Shown in pieces: positions 1-5,759 of a stretch of DNA of 7,963 bases. Under the pieces are notes generated by a model. That model did not search any database and was not told where the DNA came from. It saw only the letters and a program-made list of their open reading frames with translations. The first letter of the stretch is position 1; the number at the start of each line of letters is the position of its first letter. Source of the DNA: Alphaproteobacteria bacterium. Its GTDB lineage: Bacteria > Pseudomonadota > Alphaproteobacteria > SMXP01. The stretch is taken from the NCBI GenBank assembly GCA_028280675.1, contig JANQLI010000134.1:1-7963 (forward strand), written 5' to 3'. A program made the position numbers and the translations under genes.

Positions 1-1385
1 GTGGGCGACATAGAGGACAGCATGCGTTTTCCAGGTTCAATCGCATTCATGGCGCCGCCAACAACACCAAAAGCATTGGGCGCACCAGGTTTCGCGCTAA
101 AATCATCCATCTCATTGTTCATGAGAAAACCTGCACCCTCTACAACAACACCGGAGCCAAAACTCCAATTCAATGTGTAGGTATTGGCGACGGCATTGCC
201 ATAACGATCCGTAATTGAATAATGGGTGGTATCCGGGCTTTCCAAACCTGGCGGCACATCGGCCATGGTTGAAATCGCAGCCGGTTTCACCTGGGCTGCG
301 CGCTTGCGCAGATAGTCATCATCGATCAATGCTGCGATGGGGACAGTGCCGAAATCAGGATCGCCGAGATAAACGGCGCGATCCGCAAAGACGCGTTTTT
401 CGATCTCAGCCAAAAGATGGATGTATTGCGCTGAATTATGTTCTACCCCTTCAAACGTCTCAGAGAGAGCCGTGTACATCTTCAATAATTGCGCAAGAGC
501 AATCCCGCCTGAACTTGGCGGCGGCGCAGACACAATCGTGTAATCATTCCATTGAAATGTCAAAGGCACGCGCCATTTTGGCCGGTAAGACGCAAGATCT
601 TCATGTGTGATCAGCCCCTTGGTTTTTTGCATTGTCGCAACAATCTGATCAGCGACACGGCCTTGATAAAACCCATCAGGACCAAGTTGAGAAATACGTT
701 CAAGGGTTTTCGCAAGCGCAGGCTGTTTAAAAGTTTTGCCTTCTTCCAAAGCGGCAAAATATTCTGCGAAGTTTGTTTTGCCGCTAAATGTGCGCACACT
801 CCGGGCAGCATTCCGTGCAAGCTCCTCATGAACTTTGAAGCCGTTTTTCGCAAGCTCAATGGATGGCGCCATCACATCTTGCCACGGCAAACGACCGAAA
901 CGCTGATGCGCTTCCCACATCCCCCATACGGTTCCAGGGACTCCAATGGCTTTGCTGCCGATCAGGCTGAGGCGAGGAATGACCTCTCCCTTGTCATCGA
1001 GATACATATCCCGCGTTGCAGCCAACGGCGCCGTTTCACGGTAATCCATAAAATAGGACTGACCACCCATTTGGATGGTCATAAATCCCCCGCCACCAAT
1101 ATTCCCCGCTTCGGGAAAAGTCACCGCGAGAGAAAAGCCAACCGCCACAGCGGCATCCACCGCATTTCCCCCATCCCGTAAAATCTGCTCGGCCACATCT
1201 GCGCTATACACATCAGGCATCGCCACAGCAGCATGGTTTTTCATCGATTTGCTGGGGATGTCTTGCGAGGCCGTTTCGTCTCCACCCAACAAGCCATCCA
1301 TGGACCCGCACGCGGTTAAGGCAAAGCTTAACAAAACAATGAAAAAAAGACGAAGCGAGATGAATGATGATGAAGATGACGACAT
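1..1385 (-). CDS. ggt: Gamma-glutamyltranspeptidase precursor, lipoprotein type (C-terminus outside window)
   Basis: This enzyme cleaves the gamma-glutamyl bond of glutathione and related compounds, or transfers the glutamyl group, outside the cytoplasm. The precursor self-cleaves into large and small subunits. I read one uninterrupted frame of 461 codons from the ATG at 1385 to the window edge. The family signature at the autoprocessing site is clear: PDTTHYS, with the predicted nucleophile Thr386 (codon at 230-228) as first residue of the small subunit. It is followed by GNAV, TYTLN, MNNEMDDFSAKPG, VVGG and PGKRMLSSMSP. The large-subunit start (DGGNAVDAAVAVGF, then GNIGGGGFM) also fits. About 100 C-terminal residues are missing by comparison with typical family members. 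The N-terminus is a lipoprotein signal: hydrophobic stretch at residues 13-24, then lipobox LTAC with Cys26, followed by Gly-Ser, so outer-membrane retention is plausible. No good Shine-Dalgarno precedes the ATG; an in-frame GTG four codons upstream is an alternative start. A terminator lies upstream, so it probably has its own promoter, which I could not identify. Confidence 0.95.
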   Translation of the reverse strand, partial: MSSSSSSFISLRLFFIVLLSFALTACGSMDGLLGGDETASQDIPSKSMKNHAAVAMPDVYSADVAEQILRDGGNAVDAAVAVGFSLAVTFPEAGNIGGGGFMTIQMGGQSYFMDYRETAPLAATRDMYLDDKGEVIPRLSLIGSKAIGVPGTVWGMWEAHQRFGRLPWQDVMAPSIELAKNGFKVHEELARNAARSVRTFSGKTNFAEYFAALEEGKTFKQPALAKTLERISQLGPDGFYQGRVADQIVATMQKTKGLITHEDLASYRPKWRVPLTFQWNDYTIVSAPPPSSGGIALAQLLKMYTALSETFEGVEHNSAQYIHLLAEIEKRVFADRAVYLGDPDFGTVPIAALIDDDYLRKRAAQVKPAAISTMADVPPGLESPDTTHYSITDRYGNAVANTYTLNWSFGSGVVVEGAGFLMNNEMDDFSAKPGAPNAFGVVGGAMNAIEPGKRMLSSMSP

Positions 1386-1471
1386 GTGTTGATCCACAAA
1401 CAAATGCAAGAATAAAGGTATAGGCGCCACTGACTTTAACCGCGAGACACGGAAAAGCAAGAGACCCATAC
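1386..1471 (-). promoter_or_regulatory. Leader region of ggt, promoter not resolved
   Basis: Because a minus-strand intrinsic terminator ends at 1472, ggt transcription should begin in this 86-base stretch. On the minus strand it contains AT-rich segments, for example TATACCTTTATTC, that could supply a -10 element. I find no convincing -35/-10 pair at proper spacing and no clear ribosome binding site before the ATG at 1385. The call rests on context, not on a recognised motif. Confidence 0.3.
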
Positions 1472-1508
1472 AAAAGAAAAGGCTGTGCAGCGATATGACT
1501 GCACAGCC
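1472..1508 (-). terminator. Rho-independent terminator after the DUF1838 gene
   Basis: On the minus strand a perfect 10-base-pair stem (GGCTGTGCAG pairing with CTGCACAGCC) closes an 8-base loop and is followed by TTTTCTTTT. The arms are 1499-1508 and 1481-1490, and the T-tract is 1480-1472. It lies about 30 bases beyond the DUF1838 stop codon and before ggt, so it ends the cytochrome b / cytochrome c / DUF1838 transcript. On the plus strand no T-run follows the stem, so it should act in one direction. Confidence 0.88.
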
Positions 1509-1539
1509 CCCTTCAATATTGCCATAGACCCTTTTTACC

Positions 1540-2598
1540 CTACTCTGGCGCAGGCGCACCTTCAGAAGCCGCTTCTGCGGGGGCGTCCTCTTTGACTGGG
1601 AGGGGTGCTGGCGTTTGCTCGCGCGCATAATTCTCAATGCTTGAGAGACTCGGTTCATACCATTCCGTTGGCGCCTCCATGAACTTCGGATAGTTCGCTT
1701 CGGTGTAACGCAGCAATTGTTCTGGAATAAAGGATGGGTCATCCCCTTTGCTGAGCGTTTCGCAAGCGTACAAAATGTGCCCTGGCGCTTGGCCCATAAA
1801 CATCCATGGCAACCATGGCGTCACCCGGTTCCACGACCCGCGGCTTTCGAGGGTCGTGAGATCTTCATTCTGCATGTCTTTCAGGCTGAGCTGGGTACGG
1901 AACATTTCCGATGCAATCACCCATGGACCGGACGATTCACGTGGCCACTTTTGCGGATTCAACATCATATTGGGATACCGCAAATGCACATCCATATGAA
2001 GCGTTAACGCATCTCCGATATTGCGCCAATCGAGCACAAAAGGAATATCCGGCGCATCTTTGACGAACTCAAGTTTTGGGAAGGTTTCTTGGAGGTGAAA
2101 ATTAAAGGGATCATTGGCGACAGGCACCACTTTCACTTTTTCATCAATGAAAGGGTTGTACCATTCTTCCATAATTTCGCCGGTTTTGAGATCGGTGTAA
2201 TACCCTACTTCGCGCAGCAGCTTCTTCCACGAGCCATCCTCCTGCGCTTGCATGCGGGTGACACTAAAGCCGTGGAATTCAAAAATTGGCTGCACTTTTT
2301 TATCCGGCATCACCGCCATAACAGCACCGCCATAATAGCCAAATTTTTGTTTGGATTCGTCAAGGTCACCAATGGTCCGGCCAAAGCCTGTAATATTGCC
2401 TTGCGGTGTTTTTAAATCCACATAAGGACCCGTGAGGCTGGCATTCGTCACCTCATTCGTTGTTGCTTCTAATGCCCCTTCCGCCTGCGCAGAGTGTGCG
2501 GACGCCACAAGCGCCGCTGAGGACGCCAAGCCGATTCCCCCCATGGCCTGCATCGCGGTGCGGCGATCTAAATGTGTGAGATCAAGTTCTTTTGTCAT
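1540..2598 (-). CDS. Tat-exported DUF1838 family protein
   Basis: The function is unknown; I assign the DUF1838 family from the overall sequence character. Visible family-like features are the segment around YYGGAVMAVMPDKK with IFEFHGFSVTRM (residues 88-116), then WYNPF (146-150), the WPRESSGPWV region (218-227) and the aromatic stretch WNRVTPWLPWMFMGQ (256-270). The N-terminus is a twin-arginine signal: Arg12-Arg13 (LDRRTAMQ), a weakly hydrophobic Gly/Ala-rich core at 19-36 and a likely cleavage after AQA at residue 39. The residue two places after the arginine pair is Ala, not the usual bulky hydrophobic. Tat export suggests folding, perhaps with cofactor insertion, before secretion, though no cofactor motif is recognised. 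The last 25 or so residues are a Pro/Ala/Glu-rich tail that is probably disordered. It follows the cytochrome c gene by 35 bases and ends at a terminator, so it is the last gene of the operon. A GAGGGA sequence about 10 bases before the ATG is a rather distant ribosome binding site. Confidence 0.82.
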   Translation of the reverse strand: MTKELDLTHLDRRTAMQAMGGIGLASSAALVASAHSAQAEGALEATTNEVTNASLTGPYVDLKTPQGNITGFGRTIGDLDESKQKFGYYGGAVMAVMPDKKVQPIFEFHGFSVTRMQAQEDGSWKKLLREVGYYTDLKTGEIMEEWYNPFIDEKVKVVPVANDPFNFHLQETFPKLEFVKDAPDIPFVLDWRNIGDALTLHMDVHLRYPNMMLNPQKWPRESSGPWVIASEMFRTQLSLKDMQNEDLTTLESRGSWNRVTPWLPWMFMGQAPGHILYACETLSKGDDPSFIPEQLLRYTEANYPKFMEAPTEWYEPSLSSIENYAREQTPAPLPVKEDAPAEAASEGAPAPE

Positions 2599-2633
2599 AC
2601 TGACGCATTCCCTCTGATTGAATCTTAAAATCC

Positions 2634-3173
2634 CTATTGGGTGTTGATAAGCATATATTTCATAGCGCGCGCACGGGCGTCGTCATTTTGCATGTTTTCA
2701 AAAATCGCCGGTGGATAGCGCATGCGGGTGCCGGGAACCTCTGCCCCGGGGTTTTTAATAAAGGCATCCAGCGCCTCATACGTCCAAATGGCCCCTTCAT
2801 CACGCAAAGCTTTAAACGGAGCCGAGTAGTAAAATTGTGGCTGGTTGGCATAAGGCTGCCCTAAAATCTGATAAAGATTTGGACCAGTGCGATGCTTTTC
2901 ACCTTCTTTCAGGCTGTGACAATTGCGGCACCAGTTAAAGTCATCAATCGCCTGCGCCTCTTCTTCTGCCGAGGCCCACGTTAAGGCATACCCCTCGGGG
3001 AGAATGGTGGCGTCTGTTGATCGCTCAAGCACTTCCATATCAGGGCTTGTGAAAAAAGGAACAAGACCAAACACCCAATACGGAGTCATAAGGGAAACAA
3101 CAATCATCACAGCAATGAAGGCGCCGTGAATGACTTTCGCTTGCGTCGTGTAGACATTTGCATTGTTTGACAT
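2634..3173 (-). CDS. Membrane-anchored class I cytochrome c
   Basis: This is a single-heme electron carrier of 179 residues, tethered to the inner membrane with its heme domain in the periplasm. One uncleaved-looking hydrophobic segment at about residues 16-41 is the anchor. The heme site is CRNCH (Cys82, Cys85, His86). It is followed by the class I pattern TGPNL (97-101), a YYSAPF segment with downstream IWTYEALDAFIKNPG, and PGTRM, in which Met151 is the likely second axial ligand. I chose the ATG at 3173 because AGGAG (3180-3184) sits six bases before it and the hydrophobic anchor follows naturally. A longer open frame reaches back to 3299 but would overlap the cytochrome b561 gene by over 100 bases. 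The Shine-Dalgarno overlaps the TGA stop of the upstream gene (TGAGGAG), so translation of the two is probably coupled. It likely passes electrons between the b-type cytochrome and the exported partner downstream. That role is inferred. Confidence 0.93.
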   Translation of the reverse strand: MSNNANVYTTQAKVIHGAFIAVMIVVSLMTPYWVFGLVPFFTSPDMEVLERSTDATILPEGYALTWASAEEEAQAIDDFNWCRNCHSLKEGEKHRTGPNLYQILGQPYANQPQFYYSAPFKALRDEGAIWTYEALDAFIKNPGAEVPGTRMRYPPAIFENMQNDDARARAMKYMLINTQ

Positions 3174-3179
3174 CACACA

Positions 3180-3184
3180 CTCCT
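3180..3184 (-). promoter_or_regulatory. Ribosome binding site deciding the cytochrome c start
   Basis: AGGAG on the minus strand stands six bases before the ATG at 3173 and shares bases with the stop codon of the cytochrome b561 gene (TGAGGAG). This supports the short form of cytochrome c over the longer open frame and suggests translational coupling of the two cytochromes. Confidence 0.8.
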
Positions 3185-3738
3185 CACACTTTTGGGCTTG
3201 GTATAAGGCGCAAGAAACCGACCTTATATCGGAGCGCGTGATAAATCCCGACGATGAAATAGATCGGCAGCATGAATGTGATCCAGAACATCGCTGCACT
3301 ATGGAGATACCCCATCACCAAGCCGAGTTCGTAAGTATGCGGAATCAAGGCAGGTAGCGGGATCACATAAAACAATAACACGTCATGATCATGCGCCCAG
3401 GCATTGAGCAACCCAATGATGGCGAGCACCATAACGCCGAACCATAAACTGAGGGATAACGCCCGCGATAAGCCGTAGGCGTTTTCCGGCATGCCCTCTG
3501 GCGCTTTTTGCCGTGGGCTGAGATACCACAAGACCAGACGAGCGACGAAGACGAGGGTGACCAGCATGCCGAAACGAATATGCGTATCAATAACCGGCTG
3601 CCTGTCATCCACGGGTGTGTTCGGCATGGTGGTGGCGCTATCCATCTGGATCAGCATAAAAATGATGGCGATCCACGAAACCGCAATGGTCAATGTGCCA
3701 TAGTCCGTTTCCGTGTCGCGTGTGAGCCAATCAGGCAT
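3184..3738 (-). CDS. Cytochrome b561-type membrane protein
   Basis: This is a 184-residue, four-helix b-type cytochrome expected to exchange electrons with quinones in the inner membrane and with a periplasmic carrier. Hydrophobic segments lie at about residues 15-31, 54-72, 94-113 and 146-165. Segment two matches the family pattern closely: His53 followed by RFGMLV, then a RLVLWYL ending. Segment four begins at YLH (His146) and ends with YHALRYKVGFLRLI (His167), also family-like. The His usually found as HW at the start of helix one is not seen; the sequence there is SW (Ser21-Trp22), so one heme may be differently ligated or absent. The loop with HDHD (116-119) is unusual and could be periplasmic. 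A strong ribosome binding site (GAGGAGGAGGA, 3748-3758) lies nine bases before the ATG. It is the first gene of the operon, and the cytochrome c start follows its stop by 10 bases. A HupC-like or other cytochrome b subunit assignment is possible, but no dehydrogenase subunit is adjacent except the DUF1838 protein. Confidence 0.87.
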   Translation of the reverse strand: MPDWLTRDTETDYGTLTIAVSWIAIIFMLIQMDSATTMPNTPVDDRQPVIDTHIRFGMLVTLVFVARLVLWYLSPRQKAPEGMPENAYGLSRALSLSLWFGVMVLAIIGLLNAWAHDHDVLLFYVIPLPALIPHTYELGLVMGYLHSAAMFWITFMLPIYFIVGIYHALRYKVGFLRLIPSPKV

Positions 3739-3891
3739 GTGATTTTATCCTCCTCCTCAACCCTTGAGAGACATTCCTCATAATCAAACACATCCCGTAA
3801 GTCTTTACTTTGGAAGTTCATGCCCTCGAAGTGGCCAAGTAGGCCTTTCATCTAACCAAGATACGGTTTTGCGCGAGAAATTAAGGGAAAT

Positions 3892-3909
3892 CCCAGGGCA
3901 ATACCCAGG
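3892..3909 (+). repeat. Direct repeat CCCAGG, 12-base period, upstream of the -35
   Basis: CCCAGG occurs at 3892-3897 and again at 3904-3909, six bases apart. The following bases are also partly alike (GCAATA against CCATTG). The second copy ends three bases before the -35 hexamer of the beta-propeller promoter. The position is what an activator binding site would have, but a two-copy hexamer can occur by chance. Confidence 0.35.
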
Positions 3910-3912
3910 CCA

Positions 3913-3941
3913 TTGCTTGATAATTATCCTCGGCCTATTAG
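3913..3941 (+). promoter_or_regulatory. Sigma70-type promoter for the beta-propeller gene
   Basis: TTGCTT (3913-3918) and TATTAG (3936-3941) resemble the -35 and -10 consensus and are 17 bases apart, the best spacing. Transcription would start near 3948, giving a leader of about 50 bases before the ATG at 4000. The first ten spacer bases form a perfect palindrome, GATAATTATC (3919-3928), which may be an operator for a dimeric regulator. Confidence 0.6.
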
Positions 3942-3989
3942 ATTGCCAAACAGACGAGCCAGGGCGTGCTGATCTCGCCCCCTGCCACT

Positions 3990-3996
3990 GGAGGAA
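3990..3996 (+). promoter_or_regulatory. Ribosome binding site of the beta-propeller gene
   Basis: GGAGGAA lies three bases before the ATG at 4000, measured from its last A; the core GGAGG is five bases away. This near-consensus site fixes the start codon and shows that the protein begins without a signal peptide. Confidence 0.8.
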
Positions 3997-3999
3997 CAT

Positions 4000-4953
4000 A
4001 TGAGCCAACAATCAACCATCCAACCCTTTGAAAAAGGCGACATCTTCGCCGGCGCAACGTTGCTGAACAACCCCAATGACGATCATGCTGGGGATGGCCG
4101 CATCATTCAATTTGATAGCGACTTGAATGAAAAAGGCGTGCTGTGGACCAAAGGGACCACCCACCTTATTGGGGGATTAAAATTCGGCCCAGATGGCAAT
4201 CTGTGGGCGTTCGACGGGCAAGGCTTTAAGGTCCTGCGGATTACACCGGACGGGGAACAATTGCCGGATATTGATTTCCCTAAACGGCAATTTTCAAGCG
4301 TTAACTTTGACGCTGACGGTAACCCCATTTTTGGCGAGCATACGGTCGGCAATGAAGTGCGCTTGCCGCCAGATCGCCCTTTAGGCACAACGATTCCCTT
4401 CATGCCGGGCACGGATCGTTTCGGAGACGGCCATGTGTTTAAATGCGCCTTAGATGGCAGTGTCATCCAAGAATATGCGACGGAATCCCATGGCGGCATG
4501 CCAGGCTTCCTCGGCGTCACCGGATCGACGCTCGCCCCTGATGGCAAAACGCTGGTCTATATGTCCGAGCTTGGCAACCGCTTGTTCCGTTACGACATAA
4601 ATGCTGATCAACAACTGCCCGATCTTATCACCTACACCCCAGAAAGCGGCGATATGGCGATGGCGGCGATGTATGGATTAGATGGCACACTGTATTATGT
4701 CACCGCGAATTTCCGTAAAGGCTTTGCTTTGCAAATTCTTGACGACGGGACGGGCGAAGCGAAAGAGACCTTTGAAATGGACGGCATGGGATGGGCTGCC
4801 CTTGGCATTTCCACCGAACCCGGCAAAGTATTGGTGGGTAACTTCTTTACCGGCACTTTCGGCAAGTTTGATGTGGCGAAACGTGCATTTGAATGTACAG
4901 CGGAAACCAATGTCGCACGCTCCCTCGCGGGGCTTGCGCAATATGCTGGCTAA
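4000..4953 (+). CDS. Beta-propeller protein (SMP-30/NHL-like), function unknown
   Basis: This 317-residue protein looks like a beta-propeller built from repeated blade motifs with a DG turn: GPDGNLWAF (63-71), TPDGE (82-86), DADGNPIFGEH (104-114), LDGSVIQEY (151-159), APDGKTLVYMSE (179-190) followed by NRLFRYDI, LDGTLYYVTANF (228-238) and EPGKVLVGNFFTGTFGKFDV (273-292). Spacing fits about six blades, as in SMP-30/gluconolactonase, NHL or Vgb-like proteins. I cannot tell which, and specific catalytic metal ligands could not be assigned. The N-terminus (MSQQSTIQPFEKGD) is polar, with no signal peptide or membrane segment, so it appears cytoplasmic. It has its own promoter, ribosome binding site and terminator and stands alone. 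It is divergent from the cytochrome b / cytochrome c / DUF1838 operon, so shared control is plausible. Possible roles include a lactonase-like hydrolase or a binding scaffold; both are guesses. Confidence 0.8.
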   Translation: MSQQSTIQPFEKGDIFAGATLLNNPNDDHAGDGRIIQFDSDLNEKGVLWTKGTTHLIGGLKFGPDGNLWAFDGQGFKVLRITPDGEQLPDIDFPKRQFSSVNFDADGNPIFGEHTVGNEVRLPPDRPLGTTIPFMPGTDRFGDGHVFKCALDGSVIQEYATESHGGMPGFLGVTGSTLAPDGKTLVYMSELGNRLFRYDINADQQLPDLITYTPESGDMAMAAMYGLDGTLYYVTANFRKGFALQILDDGTGEAKETFEMDGMGWAALGISTEPGKVLVGNFFTGTFGKFDVAKRAFECTAETNVARSLAGLAQYAG

Positions 4954-4976
4954 AACAGCACGATACTTGATCTCAG

Positions 4977-5010
4977 AAAGGCCTGCACATGATGCAGGCC
5001 TTTTTATTTT
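4977..5010 (+). terminator. Rho-independent terminator after the beta-propeller gene, between convergent genes
   Basis: A perfect 11-base-pair stem (AAAGGCCTGCA at 4977-4987 pairing with 4993-5003) closes a five-base loop CATGA and runs into TTTTTATTTT (5001-5010). It begins 23 bases after the beta-propeller stop. On the minus strand the same hairpin lies 27 bases or more beyond the phoB stop but has only a short T-run (TTTC), so it may stop the phosphate operon less efficiently. Outer arms TCTCAG (4971-4976) and CTGAGA (5016-5021) are also complementary and could extend the structure. Confidence 0.92.
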
Positions 5011-5030
5011 CAAATCTGAGAAGGATCGCC

Positions 5031-5048
5031 GAAGCCTTAATAGGCTTC
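5031..5048 (-). repeat. Small inverted repeat spanning the phoB stop codon
   Basis: GAAGCCT (5031-5037) and AGGCTTC (5042-5048) are perfect complements around a four-base loop that includes part of the phoB TAA (5037-5039). No T-run follows on the minus strand, so it is not a terminator by itself. It could protect the 3' end of the phosphate operon mRNA, or be chance. Confidence 0.45.
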
Positions 5049-5759
5049 AGAATCGATCGAATAGCCAACGCCGCGAATGGTGCGGATCAAATTTTCTCCG
5101 CCATGGGTATTGAGCGCTTTGCGCAGGCGGCCGATATGCACATCAACCGTCCGATCTTCAACATAAATGTCACGGCCCCACACGCGATCCAAAAGAAGAT
5201 CTCGTGAGAAGACCTGTGCTGGGCGCTCCAGCAAGACTTGGAGAAGACGAAACTCCGTTGGCCCCAGATGGATGGGTTTACCGTCACGGGTGACCTTATG
5301 GGTGGTCATATCGAGGGTGACATTATCATACTCAAGCCGATCCGTTGCCTGCACGACACCTGCCCGGCGCAACACTGCTTGGACACGGGCAACCATTTCT
5401 TTTGGCGAGTAAGGCTTGACCATGTAATCGTCTGCACCAACTTCGAGACCGCGCACGCGATCTCCCTCTTCACCGCGCGCTGTGACCATAATCACCGGCA
5501 AGGTTTTGGTCTTTTTCTGACCACGCAAGCGCTGACACACTTCAATGCCGGACAAATGCGGCAACATCCAATCAAGGACAACCAAATCCGGATCATCTTC
5601 AGCCACAAGGCGTAAAGCGGTTTCACCATCCTCAGCAAGAGATGTGCGATACCCTTCTTTTTCCAAATTGTATTTTAAAAGCTCTGCCTGGGGGGGCTCG
5701 TCTTCAACGATAAGTATATGGGGGGTCATGACCTTCTTAGCCATCTGTGGTTCTAACAT
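5037..5759 (-). CDS. phoB: Phosphate regulon response regulator PhoB
   Basis: PhoB is an OmpR-class DNA-binding regulator that, when phosphorylated under phosphate limitation, activates Pho regulon promoters. Counting from the ATG at 5759 it has 240 residues. The receiver domain (about 14-130) has the acidic pair Glu19-Asp20, phosphoacceptor Asp63 in VVLDWMLP, Thr93 and Lys115 (VKP), and the PhoB-like stretch TARGEEGDRVRGLEVGADDY. The C-terminal winged-helix (about 140-240) shows GPTEFRLL, VWGRDIYVEDRTVDVHIGRLRKAL and IRTIRGVGYS. Three in-frame ATGs compete: 5759, 5744 and 5729. The last gives a protein of 230 residues, close to the usual length, and has AGAAGG just upstream though very near. 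The first overlaps phoU by 23 bases. I keep the longest form only as an outer limit. It is the last gene of the pst-phoU-phoB unit; no phoR sensor kinase is in the window. Confidence 0.97.
   Translation of the reverse strand: MLEPQMAKKVMTPHILIVEDEPPQAELLKYNLEKEGYRTSLAEDGETALRLVAEDDPDLVVLDWMLPHLSGIEVCQRLRGQKKTKTLPVIMVTARGEEGDRVRGLEVGADDYMVKPYSPKEMVARVQAVLRRAGVVQATDRLEYDNVTLDMTTHKVTRDGKPIHLGPTEFRLLQVLLERPAQVFSRDLLLDRVWGRDIYVEDRTVDVHIGRLRKALNTHGGENLIRTIRGVGYSIDSEAY

Larger units (their letters stand above)
3739..3999. promoter_or_regulatory. Divergent intergenic control region
   Basis: These 261 bases separate the minus-strand redox operon from the plus-strand beta-propeller gene and must hold both promoters. 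The plus-strand promoter is clear (3913-3941, listed separately). For the minus-strand operon I see the strong ribosome binding site near 3750. Upstream of it are only weak -10-like stretches, such as GATTAT on the minus strand around 3777-3782, with no convincing -35. Short open frames across this region on both strands have no recognisable protein character and overlap the promoter, so I do not call a gene. No PhoB box is visible. Confidence 0.6.

Noticed and set aside
611..859. Short minus-strand frame inside ggt
   Set aside because: It is an out-of-frame reading of the same strand; the GGT frame is unbroken across it, so there is no frameshift.
215..1392. Plus-strand open frames over the ggt region
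   Set aside because: They run antisense to a continuous, family-matching GGT frame and their translations have no recognisable motif or domain.
3174..3299. Upstream extension of the cytochrome c reading frame by 42 codons
   Set aside because: It overlaps the cytochrome b561 coding region in another frame, has no protein-like character, and the internal ATG at 3173 has a proper ribosome binding site followed by the membrane anchor.
3600..3615. CTGTCAT sequence resembling half a PhoB box
   Set aside because: It lies inside the cytochrome b561 coding region and no second half-site at the required spacing follows, so no Pho control of the redox operon can be claimed.
3764..4011. Short open frames in the divergent intergenic region on both strands
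   Set aside because: They cover the promoter and ribosome binding site of the beta-propeller gene and show no protein-like features.
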